Assembly: GCF_028331445.1 (NCBI RefSeq)
Contig: NZ_JAQMHX010000002.1
Span: 431,610-495,609, forward strand
DNA: 64,000 bases
Source of the DNA: Candidatus Phyllobacterium onerii
GTDB taxonomy: Bacteria > Pseudomonadota > Alphaproteobacteria > Rhizobiales > Rhizobiaceae
Reading direction: 5' to 3'
Shown here piece by piece: positions 9,127 through 18,701 of the stretch (position 1 is the stretch's first letter; each line of letters begins with the position of its first letter). Below the pieces are notes generated by a model. The model saw only the letters and a list, made by a program, of their open reading frames with translations, ran no database searches and was not told the DNA's origin. The position numbers and the translations under genes were made by a program.

Positions 9127-9216
9127 GGCTAAGCTTCTGCGAGGTCGTATCGGAAACTTTGAAGAAAGTTTAGTTGGGGTACTAATCTTTGGCTATTCAG
9201 GGTACTGTGCCGACTG

Positions 9217-9990
9217 TCAGACCTGTTTGGCAATATCCTGTAAGGTATTGCAGTGGTTGGTAACTTGTCGCTTTGACTGTCGGTTCGATTTTGGCACTAA
9301 TGGACCGGCAGGGGCACCAACCAAAATTTTCGTCAGACTTTCGTCAACCGAATTGTCAGTGAGTTTTTTTCCCTCGTTTTGTTCTGGGACGAGCTTGTGC
9401 ATTGCGCCGCCAGCGAGCTTCCGGCGATTGGCTTTTCTTGTGTAAAGCGCCGTCTGCTTTTTGGTGGTCCAGCCAAAAATTGCCATCAGTTTATCATCTG
9501 TCGCGCCGTTCTCGGCGGCGATAGTAGCGCCGGCTTTACGGAGGCCATGCGCCGAACACTGCGGCATCCCGGCCTGATCGCACCAATCGCGCATCTTGTT
9601 ACCGAGGCCGTTGACAGTAAATGAAGCGTTCCATTCGCTGACCAAGAAGGTCGGATCACCGCAGGGGCTGGCATCGATCGTCTTGCTTAAGATGGGCAGA
9701 ACGGGGATCTCAACCGATATCCCACAGGACCGATCGGTTTTCTTGGGGCGGATTACAAGCCATCCGTCCTGAATATGCTGTCTCCCGAGTACTGCCAAGT
9801 CACTAAGGCGGAGGCCGGTGAACATCGCGAGGTGAAGCATCAGGCGTGCTTTGGTGCCTTCCGGATGACATTCCTCGTACTGGCGAACCTCCTGCCTTGA
9901 CCATGTGTGGATGCCATCCCCGGAGAACAGCGGCTTGATCTTGCTTGCCAGATTGACCGGCGCGATACCTGCGTCGATAGCCCATCTCAT
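9217..9990 (-). pseudogene. tyrosine recombinase / phage-type integrase, N-terminus missing
   Basis: From 'MRWAIDAGIAPVNLASKIKP' at 9990 onward the sequence is a good catalytic domain: 'AMFTGLRLSDLAVL' (first Arg), 'SAHGLRKAG' (His-x-x-Arg box), 'MAIFGWTTKKQTALYTRKAN' (tyrosine nucleophile). Integrases of this group need about 100 further N-terminal residues (arm-binding and core-binding parts). Here they are absent and the frame runs into an out-of-frame coiled-coil sequence. The last 40 residues also do not look like the family. It is probably the relic of an integrative element that used tRNA-Leu at 6055. Confidence 0.75.
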
Positions 9991-10123
9991 CGCGCAGCAT
10001 CTGATTCTCAACCCGCAGGGTCTTGTTCTCCAATTCGAGGCTGTCGACTTTCGCGCGCAGACTTTGGTTCTCGGTCCGCAGGGCTTCGACTTCAGCTTCA
10101 AGCTTCTGCATCTTACCCACCAA
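9979..10123 (-). pseudogene. coiled-coil N-terminal fragment fused to the integrase relic
   Basis: ATG 10123 begins 'MVGKMQKLEAEVEALRTENQ' and continues as a strict heptad coiled coil with repeated 'LRxENxxLR' units for about 48 residues. Then the frame runs out of phase into the integrase. The pattern is that of a DNA-binding or structural coiled coil, but the rest of the gene is gone. No family assignment is possible. Confidence 0.4.
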
Positions 10124-10311
10124 CCCACAACCAGCCGGCGCACGGCACCGAGCGCCAACGTCTCAACAGAATCAACGGATGGCAAATTCATGCCACTTTG
10201 AATCAGAATCCGCCCTGTTTGAAAATCTAGCTGCCCGGGCAATCACTGGTAGCGCCTTTCCGCCCCTTCATAAGCTCGCCCGGAATTGTCCAGGTATCGC
10301 CATCGACATGT

Positions 10312-10629
10312 TCAGTCCGCATCATCCTCAGTGGCGATGATCGCGCCCCGGTCAAAATCAGGAGGCGAAGCGCAAGATGGGTCACCGTCAAATCCTGCAA
10401 CGAACTGTAAAATGCTGACAGAGCCTGCCAGCAAATCGAGGCGATGTGTTGAGCCTGGTGGCGGCTTTTGCCAAGGAGCTCTCTGGCTTTTGCCGTCGCC
10501 TTTCAGTTCGGCCTTTCTGGCCTCAAACGCTTCGATGGTAATTGAACGCAACGACGTATCGCGGTGTCTTGCCTCCAGTGAAAGTCTGCCACGCTCCTCG
10601 ATGGGATCCCTTTCGGGTTGAAACGACAT
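10312..10629 (-). CDS. uncertain hypothetical ORF (105 aa)
   Basis: Begins 'MSFQPERDPIEERGRLSLEA' and is charged in its first half ('RSITIEAFEARKAELKGD'), which looks helical and protein-like. The second half (PPPGSTHRLDLL and onward) does not. No ribosome binding site precedes ATG 10629, and an A/T-rich stretch lies upstream. It may be the remnant of the element that carried the integrase. No family recognised. Confidence 0.25.
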   Translation of the reverse strand: MSFQPERDPIEERGRLSLEARHRDTSLRSITIEAFEARKAELKGDGKSQRAPWQKPPPGSTHRLDLLAGSVSILQFVAGFDGDPSCASPPDFDRGAIIATEDDAD

Positions 10630-10719
10630 GAGATAAAAAATAAATAATTTCAACAAGTTATTGAGTTTTATGAAACTGGCTGAAACTTCCTGAAACACCT
10701 TTTCGGTGCTCTCCGCTGG

Positions 10720-11301
10720 CACGGGACGGGATTGTCGTTGTTGAATTGCTCGCTACCGAGGAAAATGCTCAAGTTCGTCTCCGCCGAAGGGCAGCCAGTT
10801 TACGTGAACCCGCATAGAATTGTGGCGGCCCAGAAATATCCTGACGCGCAACGCCCAACCATTCGCAGTTGCAACGCAGTGGCGCGACGCGGTCGAACCG
10901 ATTTCATCATTATATAAACGGCTTATTCAACCTCATTCGCTTCATCGCCGTGCGCATCGACAATAGACGTGGAAAAGCGCTTTGGGTGGCTACCGATCGT
11001 CTTGACGCCGATGAATGGACACAAATCAGCGCTCGCGTTCCCATCTGCTAAAGAGATGGAGTTTCCGCTCGCTTTGTGAACCAAGTGATCTAGCTGGATC
11101 CTGCGATAAGTTCGCGCCGCTGACCCGTGCGAAGATAGCAAGGAGCTTGGCCATTTTTCGTCAAGGCTAGCGTTCACCTCTCCTTCCTCCAGTACCGGAC
11201 AGAAGGGAGCCGTCCCGACAATTCAAGTGTTTTGCAACCGCCCCCGTTTCAGCAAAAGGTCTGAGGAAGACGTTGTGTTTCTTTTTCGCGCCAGGCCGGA
11301 T
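10720..11301. repeat. 600-bp direct repeat, copy 2
   Basis: Second copy of 3891-4490, same orientation, about 582 bases. It lies 1 kb upstream of groESL, and the integrase relic and its flanks sit between the copies, so homologous recombination across them would remove 6.8 kb including tRNA-Leu. Confidence 0.85.
10765..10917 (+). pseudogene. small protein inside the repeat, degraded
   Basis: ATG 10765, behind GAGG, starts 'MLKFVSAEGQPVYVNPHRIV' and 'AAQKYPDAQ'. After that the sensible continuation is in another frame ('PFAVATQWRDAVEPISSLY'), so both copies of the repeat carry a broken gene. The start resembles short rhizobial proteins that begin with MxKF.S.EG.PVYVNP.RV. Function unknown. 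Confidence 0.45.
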
Positions 11302-11544
11302 GTACGAGGGCGCGCCAAGAAGCTGGCGCTCCCTGACATTTGCCGGCCCCGTCGTGGCGTCCGACAACAAGAATTTGGCATCGTATTTGCCTGCGTCAAG
11401 GGGGAGAAACAGCATCTTTGCATCACCGACTGTCTCCGCGATGGAACGCTCCGGGCTTGCGGACGTTATTTTTCCGACCTGACAAGATGATTTTGCCAAA
11501 GCGCCGACTGCTTCCAGTTGGCGATCACCGTCCGGGAGGGATCC

Positions 11545-11766
11545 ATGGCTATAACACGTGGCGACGTCGTCGCCGTTCTCGGATCCGTCGACGATGCGTT
11601 GGTGGCAGAGATAATAGCAACCGGGGCGTCGCTGAGCGAACTCAGGGAGGCATTCGCTTGGCTGAACTCCGAGGAGGCGCTGATGAACGAAGGCCGACCA
11701 CTTCCAGGCACCCACGTCGCTGCCCTCATCGATCTGATCGAGCCTCAGGATGATTTCGGATTGTAA
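11545..11766 (+). CDS. small acidic helical protein (73 aa)
   Basis: ATG 11545 has a strong GGGAGG binding site six bases upstream. The product starts 'MAITRGDVVAVLGSVDDALV' and goes on 'AEIIATGASLSELREAFAWL'. It is acidic, alpha-helical and soluble, and ends in 'ALIDLIEPQDDFGL'. This pattern (short helical protein with 'GA(S/T).EL.EA.AWL..(D/E)EA') is common in rhizobial genomes as a conserved hypothetical. I cannot give a function. It lies between the repeat copy and groESL. Confidence 0.65.
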   Translation: MAITRGDVVAVLGSVDDALVAEIIATGASLSELREAFAWLNSEEALMNEGRPLPGTHVAALIDLIEPQDDFGL

Positions 11767-11786
11767 GCCGGGATGCAGCGCCAAGT

Positions 11787-11907
11787 CGCGAGGCCGCTGT
11801 TCGGCGTCCGGTAGCTGACTCAGCGTCGGCATGGATCCGACGCGCAACGCGTCCGATGCCCACGACGAGAGGATGGCACGCTTTTCCTGAACTTGGCGTT
11901 GATCGTC
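11787..11907 (-). pseudogene. short remnant of a conserved rhizobial protein
   Basis: A minus-strand frame carries 'QRQVQEKRAILSSWASDAL' followed by 'PTLSQLPDAE'. The 'KRAIL.SWASDA' phrase is typical of a small conserved protein in Rhizobiales, but no start, binding site or proper ends are present. Low-confidence relic. Confidence 0.3.
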
Positions 11908-12174
11908 GTTGATCACATGTCCCGGAGTACCGATATGGAGCGAACAGCCGATCAAGCACCGGGTCGGAGATTTTGCAAGGCGATTGACGGGATGATCGTT
12001 GAGAGGTTGCGTTCCATTGGAAGGTTCCTTCGCTTACACAATCTCCATGGTTCTTGTCGATAAGCCGGCAAGCCGAAAGGTGTTCCGGTCGTGCCATTAT
12101 TTTGGAATGGTTTTTGTTCAGATCAAGACCCTTCGGACATCGTTGGGCCAAAATAGCTGCACAAATACAGAGGA

Positions 12175-12201
12175 TTAGCACTCGGCTGGATCAAGTGCAA
12201 A
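12175..12201 (+). promoter_or_regulatory. degenerate CIRCE operator (HrcA site)
   Basis: TTAGCACTC - 9 bases - AAGTGCAAA. The left arm is a perfect CIRCE half (TTAGCACTC) and the right arm matches 7 of 9 bases of GAGTGCTAA. Position 150 bases upstream of groES fits HrcA control of groESL as known in alphaproteobacteria. Confidence 0.7.
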
Positions 12202-12217
12202 ATTTTTTCATCCCCCT

Positions 12218-12247
12218 CTTGAAATGCTAAATGTGCAAAACCAATTC
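12218..12247 (+). promoter_or_regulatory. possible heat-shock (RpoH-type) promoter
   Basis: CTTGAAA at 12218-12224, 16-base spacer, then CCAATTC. It resembles the alphaproteobacterial sigma-32 pattern (CTTGAAA - spacer - CCATxT). The -10 part is weak. Confidence 0.4.
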
Positions 12248-12351
12248 GTTGTGCGCGCAATGCCTTCAAAGGGTTGCGCGCCCTGCGCCGAAGCCGCTTC
12301 GGATGCGGCGCCGAGGAACCTCAAAACTGTTTGTCTGAAGAGGAGAGCGAC

Positions 12352-12666
12352 ATGACGTTCCGTCCATTGCATGACCGTATTCTGGTCCGCCGCATCGAGG
12401 CCGACGAAAAGACCGCCGGCGGCATTATCATTCCTGACACTGCCAAGGAAAAACCCCAGGAAGGCGAGGTTATCGCCACCGGGCCCGGCGGCCGCGACGA
12501 AAGTGGCCAACTGCAACCGCTCGACGTCAAGGTCGGCGACCGCATTCTGTTTGGAAAATGGTCCGGAACCGAGATCCGGCTCAAGGGCGAAGATCTTCTG
12601 ATCATCAAGGAGGCTGACGTTATGGGGGTGATTGAAGCAGAGACCGCGGCAAAACAGGCCGCCTGA
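12352..12666 (+). CDS. groES: co-chaperonin GroES
   Basis: 104 residues, full length. '[20 protein letters not shown]' opens the beta-barrel, the mobile loop (residues 16-33) carries '[19 protein letters not shown]', and '[20 protein letters not shown]' follows. GroES forms the heptameric lid of the GroEL folding chamber in the cytoplasm. ATG 12352 has a GAGGAG site. It is co-transcribed with groEL 52 bases downstream. The CIRCE-like operator and possible RpoH promoter upstream suggest heat-shock control. Rhizobia usually carry several groESL copies and this looks like an additional one. Confidence 0.97.
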   Translation: MTFRPLHDRILVRRIEADEKTAGGIIIPDTAKEKPQEGEVIATGPGGRDESGQLQPLDVKVGDRILFGKWSGTEIRLKGEDLLIIKEADVMGVIEAETAAKQAA

Positions 12667-12706
12667 CGGCGCCCGTCAGTGATCGGTATTCAATGCTGCC
12701 TCGTGA

Positions 12707-14347
<1,641 letters not shown>

Positions 14348-14354
14348 TGAGGAA

Positions 14355-14381
14355 GGCTGTGCCCGCCGGGTGGGCACAGCC
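14355..14381 (+). terminator. hairpin after groEL
   Basis: GGCTGTGCCC / GGGCACAGCC, 10-bp perfect stem with a 7-base loop, eight bases past the stop. No T-tract follows. Confidence 0.6.
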
Positions 14382-14557
14382 AGCTGTCGACGGGTGCTGC
14401 CTTGAACATGACGTGCAAAATATCACCCACATTCAACGGCCGCCGGCCCATCCGGGCTACGAACGTTCGTTTCGATCGGACGAAGCTGTTTCTGGTCATC
14501 TGTTACAGCACCAAGTGTCGATTGGAAAAAATAAAGGTGGCAATCGGGAAGGAAACG

Positions 14558-14650
14558 ATGAAGCCGACCGAAGAGTACCCGCCGGACCACTGCGCGATTT
14601 CCGAACCGAAGCCATCGCGCCGACACTCAACAGCAACTGTTCACCCGTAG
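14558..14650 (+). CDS. possible 30-residue peptide
   Basis: ATG 14558 has a good GGAAGGAAAC site. The product 'MKPTEEYPPDHCAISEPKPS' plus a basic tail is polar and has no membrane segment. It ends 19 bases before the DUF982 gene, so it could be a leader cistron. No relatives recognised. Confidence 0.35.
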   Translation: MKPTEEYPPDHCAISEPKPSRRHSTATVHP

Positions 14651-14669
14651 ACGAAGAAAGGAGGAACCT

Positions 14670-14969
14670 ATGGAATGCAATACGTTTAACACACCCGTCA
14701 TGATCATTGTCGGACTTGGGTTTCCAACCGAGGTCAGGACGGTAGCAGAAGCCTATGCATTGCTGAGCGAATGGTCCCTGTCGAAAAAGGAGCCGGCCCA
14801 TGCGATGGCGCTCAAGGCGTGCAAGGCAGCGCTATGCGGTGATGTAGAAGCGGAGACCGCCCGAGGCTTGTTCGTGGCTTTTGCGCGCAAGCACGATGCC
14901 TTGGCGCCTGACTTCGAACACGTCCCGGATCAAGCTGATTTGGTGAGGATCGTTCCAGCACCAATTTGA
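14670..14969 (+). CDS. DUF982 domain protein
   Basis: 99 residues. The core 'TVAEAYALLSEWSLSKKEPA' and 'HAMALKACKAALCGDVEAET' followed by 'ARGLFVAFARKHDAL' is the DUF982 pattern, a small fold found in many copies per genome in Rhizobiales and almost nowhere else; its role is not known. AGGAGGAACCT precedes ATG 14670. It is followed by two tiny ORFs (14989 and 15167) with good binding sites, so it probably heads a three- or four-gene transcript. Confidence 0.85.
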   Translation: MECNTFNTPVMIIVGLGFPTEVRTVAEAYALLSEWSLSKKEPAHAMALKACKAALCGDVEAETARGLFVAFARKHDALAPDFEHVPDQADLVRIVPAPI

Positions 14970-14988
14970 ATGACAGGAGGCCGATATA

Positions 14989-15162
14989 ATGGACTTGCAA
15001 GTAATCGAGTTGCTTGCTTTATCGCTGCATCGACTATGGTCGGCCGGTGCTCTTCGCCAAGGTGGGGCAGAGCGCTGCGCCGCCACCGAACGAAAAGAAA
15101 GGAATGGGGCTGTTTGTGATTGGGGCGGGGAGCTCGCACAACCCCTGTCGCCACGGAGATGA
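14989..15162 (+). CDS. small hypothetical protein (57 aa)
   Basis: ATG 14989 is preceded by a textbook ACAGGAGG site, 20 bases after the DUF982 stop. The N-terminus 'MDLQVIELLALSLHRLW' is an amphipathic helix, and the rest is polar with 'ALRQGGAERCAAT' and 'ELAQPLSPRR'. The next ORF starts four bases after its stop. The tight spacing is the best argument that it is translated. No family recognised. Confidence 0.5.
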   Translation: MDLQVIELLALSLHRLWSAGALRQGGAERCAATERKERNGAVCDWGGELAQPLSPRR

Positions 15163-15166
15163 GAGT

Positions 15167-15313
15167 ATGGATGATGTTCTTGTGCTCTTTTGTTTGTCTC
15201 TGGCAGTCCCGCTCTTTTGCGGAGTGGCTGGAATGGTAGTGGCATTTATCGACCGCAAGCAACATCGCTCGACAGTGGCAAGCATTGGAAAACGCTTGCG
15301 CAAAGAACCTTGA
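15167..15313 (+). CDS. small membrane protein (48 aa)
   Basis: 'MDDVLVLFCLSLAVPLFCGV' and 'AGMVVAFIDRKQ' give one strong membrane segment (residues 4-28) followed by a basic cytoplasmic tail (KQHRSTVASIGKRLRKEP), the classic N-out/C-in small protein layout. GGAGATGAG precedes ATG 15167. It is the last member of the DUF982 cluster. Function unknown. Confidence 0.5.
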   Translation: MDDVLVLFCLSLAVPLFCGVAGMVVAFIDRKQHRSTVASIGKRLRKEP

Positions 15314-15390
15314 TCCGACCTAAATATTGCATAGTTGTAGATTGTGCTCGAACACATGCGAGCTCGTCGCTCACTGCGACCTTGCCGCCA

Positions 15391-15498
15391 TCAACCAGGC
15401 GGAACTGGTACTCGTCCTGGCTCAAGATGGGGGATAGGCGGATCGTCCGGCAGCGGCAGGCTCGGTTCTGGCTCTGGGGTAGGTATTGGATCACCCAT
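15391..15498 (-). CDS. proline-rich small protein, paralogue 1 (35 aa)
   Basis: 'MGDPIPTPEPEPSLPLPDD' then 'PPIPHLEPGRVPVPPG'. It shares its first 12 residues and the upstream AGGAGACATTG site with the gene at 19570-19755. About a third of residues are proline and the acidic repeats are regular, so it is likely unfolded. A degenerate copy of the stress promoter seen at the paralogue (GGGAC instead of GGAAC, N18, GTT) lies upstream at about 15512-15537. Function unknown. Confidence 0.5.
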   Translation of the reverse strand: MGDPIPTPEPEPSLPLPDDPPIPHLEPGRVPVPPG

Positions 15499-15635
15499 AT
15501 CAATGTCTCCTCGTGCTGAGTACTAACCGCTACCATCACTGGAATGTCCCACTCGATGGACGCTTGGAGTGAGGGCCGTCGCTTGAGCAGGACACCAATT
15601 AAGCGACTGCGCGAATAGATGGGAGAGCGCCGATA

Positions 15636-15765
15636 ATGCCGCCCCAGGACGAACGCGATTATAAACATTGCCAGGAAAGCTTAGAGGTTGAATTTTTGGC
15701 TACGCCGGATCGGCGTTGATGCGGCTTCTGGACGATAACGTGTTGACGGGCGGCCTATTCACCTT
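15636..15765 (+). pseudogene. frameshifted copy of the small 'GW' protein at 60989
   Basis: ATG 15636 starts 'MPPQDERDYKHCQESLEVEF', the same opening as the intact 61189-60989 protein (MPIIPPQDDRDDLDCQESLE). After 'LA' a frameshift and stop occur. The continuation 'ALMRLLDDNVLTGG' is found in the next frame, corresponding to 'ALKRLLDDAVSIGW'. Decayed paralogue. Confidence 0.6.
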
Positions 15766-15775
15766 CGAGATGATT

Positions 15776-16215
15776 CTAGTCTTGCTTCGGCTCCTTTTTC
15801 AACGGCAGCATCAGGCGCAGCGTGAGAAAGGTAAAGAGAGATGATGAACGCCACATCATAACTCTCAAGTCCGACCGCGATGCCAATTGCACCGGTTGAC
15901 CAGATACTTGCCGCTGTTGCGGTGCCACGGACAGAATTCTTCAGCTGCAGGATGGCGCCGCCGCCGATAAAGCCGACGCCAGTGATCGGTCCCTCGATAA
16001 TACGGGCCGTGGCTTCGGGATTGTCGGCCGTAATACATTCCGTCCCTTCAATTAGACCGCAGCTAGCCAAGGCCACAATGGGAAAAGTCCGCACACCCGC
16101 ACTCCTCGCGTTCTCGATCCAGACCGATCGGAAAAGCAACGATATAGGCGACCACGAGAGCAAACACATGTGGAAAAAACGGCAAGGAATTGAGGCAGTG
16201 GAATGTTTCGAGCAA
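15776..16215 (-). pseudogene. MgtC / SapB family membrane protein, frameshifted
   Basis: The pieces are in three frames: 'FALVVAYIVAFPIGLDRER' (N-terminal helices and the conserved GLDRER loop), then 'SAGVRTFPIVALASCGLI', 'GVGFIGGGAILQ' and 'GTATAASIWSTGAIGIAVGL' (core helices), then 'FTFLTLRLMLPLKKEPKQD' before the stop at 15776. Shifts at about 16108 and 15840 break it. Intact MgtC-like proteins are inner-membrane regulators linked to magnesium stress and survival. TTG 16215 behind a G-rich site is the probable original start. Confidence 0.7.
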
Positions 16216-16243
16216 TGAATTTCCCCCCAGACAATCGCTAAAT

Positions 16244-16594
16244 TTACTTCTTAAACGCTAACCGATATGGACAGTTCCTTGGATCTTTTCGACGCGTACC
16301 AGAATGATACCGAGCGAACTTTGGAAGCTCTTGCGGGACATTAATCTTGCGTGCGCACGCTAGTTCCTTGTCACCGCTGCCGTCTCCCTTAGCATTCTCA
16401 GCGTCCAAATTGCTCGTATTGCCTCTCTCTGTCCAGCCGGCCGCCACAGCGTCTTTCAGCAATGGAACGGTCGGATCGTTTCGCCTATCCACCCAACTGA
16501 TCTTGTTGAATCGCGGCTTGATGGCACTCTCATTCTTCCCAGCGATCGGGATTACTAAGAGCGCGCGTTTCGGGCTCGTTACGCTTGCAACCAT
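16244..16594 (-). CDS. hypothetical protein (116 aa)
   Basis: ATG 16594 has a GAAGAGGG site. The product is basic and lacks membrane segments. A middle part 'VPLLKDAVAAGWTERG' resembles the 'A(I/V)..GW...E' core of the small-protein family decayed just upstream (16648-16827), and the C-terminus is Arg/Lys-rich ('ARYHSGTRRKDPRNCPYR'). It may be an intact but divergent cistron of that cluster. No known domain. Confidence 0.4.
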   Translation of the reverse strand: MVASVTSPKRALLVIPIAGKNESAIKPRFNKISWVDRRNDPTVPLLKDAVAAGWTERGNTSNLDAENAKGDGSGDKELACARKINVPQELPKFARYHSGTRRKDPRNCPYRLAFKK

Positions 16595-16647
16595 AAATTA
16601 CCCTCTTCGCCCGTATGCCCTTTGGCTTGGATCATATCAAAAAGAGC

Positions 16648-16827
16648 TCACTTGACCTCGTGCTCGGTCCAACCGGCCCCTATAGCCTCCACGATTCATT
16701 CTATAAGCGCGGCGCTCGATCGTTCACCACTTTCGACAATCATTGTGAAGTGCTCTTGCAAGGCCCGCTCGCACTCAAGCCAACAATTAGGGTCGACGGA
16801 GGGTCGTACCGGTGTCGGTATGGCCAT
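16648..16827 (-). pseudogene. decayed small 'GW'-type protein
   Basis: From ATG 16827: 'MAIPTPVRPSVDPNCWLECE' then 'RALQEHFTMIVESGERSSAA', an in-frame stop, then 'IVEAIGAGWTEHEVK' and a second stop. The two halves match the layout of the intact small proteins at 46679 and 61561 (Cys/Glu helix, then A..xGW..xEV). The stop inside makes it a pseudogene. Confidence 0.5.
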
Positions 16828-16961
16828 TTGTCACGCAGAACCCCAGAGTTCAGGCTCGATTTTCTTCCGGCTGAGCGGCTTCGCAAAGCTCGTCTTGATG
16901 CTGAATCCAAATCCAAGAGACGCTAACCCTGAGGGGTCAGCAACCCAAAGATGTAGACCTC

Positions 16962-17063
16962 TCGACCCATGACGGTAAACTGCGCCACGCATCGTTCAAG
17001 GGGATGCGTGAGGTCGCTGACCATGCTGAGTTTTTACCTGGAGGGCTTGAAGGCTGGAAATTA
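16962..17063 (+). pseudogene. C-terminal tail fragment of a LigD-type ligase
   Basis: 'THDGKLRHASFKGMREVADH' and 'AEFLPG' correspond to the end of the intact ligase at 22016-23071 (THDKKLRHTSFKGLREVADN). The rest of the gene is absent. It is followed, like the intact gene, by a copy of the interspersed element (17166-17286). Confidence 0.75.
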
Positions 17064-17165
17064 ATGCTTTTATTTTCTGAGGAACATTTCCGCCCGTCCT
17101 GGGGTTATAGGGGGGCTGGCACTCTCAGCAAGAGGCTCGATGTCGGATGGTGACCCCGATATCGG

Positions 17166-17286
17166 GCCTCACTTTTTGTTAACCATACAGGCGCACGCTT
17201 TGAGTGCTGACCATAGTGTGCCACTGGGTCGGAATCCAGCCTGCTTTCGTATTGTGTATCCGGCAGGTCGGGACATCAGGCTTGCC
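17166..17286 (+). repeat. interspersed intergenic element, copy A
   Basis: Shared with 23178-23286 and 25695-25810: GCCTCACTTTTTGTTAACCA at the left, then CCTGCTTTCGTATTGTGTAT and CCGGCAGGTCGGGACAT at the right. The right part can fold (CCTGC / GCAGG). Confidence 0.7.
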
Positions 17287-17346
17287 GCTCCTTGATGGGC
17301 GTCATGCAGTGCCTCCTAAACCGGGTGAGTCTCTCGCCAACCTAGG

Positions 17347-17371
17347 GGAACTTCCGACATCGTGAACGGTT
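17347..17371 (+). promoter_or_regulatory. EcfG-type (general stress) promoter
   Basis: GGAAC - 17 bases - GTT, matching the rhizobial EcfG/RpoE2 pattern. It points to the 38-residue membrane peptide at 17481. Confidence 0.55.
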
Positions 17372-17405
17372 CATATCGCGTTAGGGAGCATGGCGCTCTT
17401 CGGCA

Positions 17406-17449
17406 GGGGTCCGGTGCCGACATCCCTCTCCGGGGAAGCGTCGGACCCC
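17406..17449. other. long-loop hairpin
   Basis: GGGGTCCG and CGGACCCC arms, 28-base loop that itself contains C/G-rich runs. It lies in the leader between the stress promoter and the membrane peptide, so it could be a leader RNA structure. Confidence 0.35.
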
Positions 17450-17480
17450 ACATTACAAGCCCAGGGCGCGGGAACATGAA

Positions 17481-17597
17481 ATGACGACCATTCCAGCTAA
17501 TTTGCTTTCATCCAGCTTTCTTATGTATCCCTTAGCCGCCATTGCCGTCGTCGTGACGGTGTGCGTATTTTTTATCGTGCGGCGTCGGATGCGATGA
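17481..17597 (+). CDS. small membrane peptide (38 aa)
   Basis: 'MTTIPANLLSSSFLMYPLAA' then 'IAVVVTVCVFFIVRRRMR': a single hydrophobic helix (residues 14-32) followed by an Arg-rich stop-transfer end. A GGAAC-N17-GTT promoter lies 110 bases upstream and there is 'GGGAACATGAA' before the ATG. The promoter and the textbook membrane-anchor layout are the reasons for calling it. Function unknown; tiny stress-induced membrane peptides are common. Confidence 0.45.
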   Translation: MTTIPANLLSSSFLMYPLAAIAVVVTVCVFFIVRRRMR

Positions 17598-18004
17598 TGC
17601 CCTGTTTCACGGAAACCATAAGCAGATCGATGGGGTGGAATCCTCAGCTCCGCTATGCTGCTTTTCCCGCATGGAAGACTACAGAGCATTCGCGCCCGTC
17701 ACGGTCTTGAGCAGTCAGCCTGGCAAAATGACAAGCGTCAACTCGGCTGATGACGCTACGATGCTCGTACTGGAGCAGGCGCAAGGCTAAGGCATGGCGT
17801 CGGTCCTAGCGATCATCAGCCAGGCAGACACACCATCGTGGGCCTCCACAGAATCAGCGTGCGAAGGTTTTTGTGCCACATACCCCGGTGGCACGAGCTC
17901 GGCGTCGAGGCACGTGACCACGTAATTTTCTGCGTCGAGCCCTCTTTCTTCTCATGTGATTTGACTGAGCTGGAAGTCCGTCTACACTCACCAATGTTGT
18001 CCGA
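17598..18004. other. stretch without a recognisable gene
   Basis: About 400 bases with no supportable ORF or signal. Confidence 0.4.
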
Positions 18005-18466
18005 CTAGAAGCGGCAACAGGCGATCGGCGGATTTATCCTTCCCGGATATCGGCACCGCCGAGCCTTGCAATCAAGGGGTTCGTAACCATTCCTTAAGTT
18101 TGCGAATGCACCAGGACTCAGCTGTCTACTTGCGAATTTATGACTGCTCCTTTTTTCTGTCTCCTCCAGCCGGTCTAAAAGCTCCTGAAATATTTCGTCA
18201 GTCTCCGGAACGCTATGTCCGGTCTGCATATGATCCGAAAAGTCCTTGCGACGGCTTCCGCGCTTGAACACCTCGGCGGGTGATCGGCTTTGCCCCTTTT
18301 TGTCATCCTCTGTCCCCGCATAACGTCGCTTTAGGCCAGCAAATGCGTTTGGCGAGGGAATTGCTCCGCTTTGGAAGTTGATGGACCTTGGTGGTGATCG
18401 GGAGGGGTTCCAATGCAATTGAGCTTTTTCGCTTAACTTCCCAAAGAGTGCGATCGGGACCGTCAT
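18005..18466 (-). CDS. uncertain hypothetical ORF (153 aa)
   Basis: Begins 'MTVPIALFGKLSEKAQLHWN'. The middle 'SRSPAEVFKRGSRRKDFSDH' and 'VPETDEIFQELLDRLEETEK' looks like genuine protein (helical, charged), but both ends have poor composition and no binding site is visible. It may be the remnant of a longer gene. No family recognised. Confidence 0.3.
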   Translation of the reverse strand: MTVPIALFGKLSEKAQLHWNPSRSPPRSINFQSGAIPSPNAFAGLKRRYAGTEDDKKGQSRSPAEVFKRGSRRKDFSDHMQTGHSVPETDEIFQELLDRLEETEKRSSHKFASRQLSPGAFANLRNGYEPLDCKARRCRYPGRINPPIACCRF

Positions 18467-18701
18467 GGGCCTCGCATGCCACAGGAACTTTTCAAGAAAG
18501 ATAAAGTTTATACCCGCGTCGGAGGATTGCGAATCCTCTGACACGGGGCTCGGGATCGTCAAAGTTACAACGAAGCCGGGCCCCACTTATCCATTCCGAA
18601 GGCGGCTGATGAAGAAGCCGAGGTGTCTGAGATTGCCACGTTGCTCCACTACGAACTCACCAGTTCGGTTTCGTGCGAACGTGGCAGACGGGAGCAAAAC
18701 A

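Noticed and set aside
9197..9230. 12-bp and 11-bp matches to 6191-6253 (TCAGGGTACTGT, TCAGACCTGTT)
   Set aside because: Tempting as attachment repeats around 6.2-9.2 kb, but the matches are short and interrupted; chance or a small duplicated piece is as likely.
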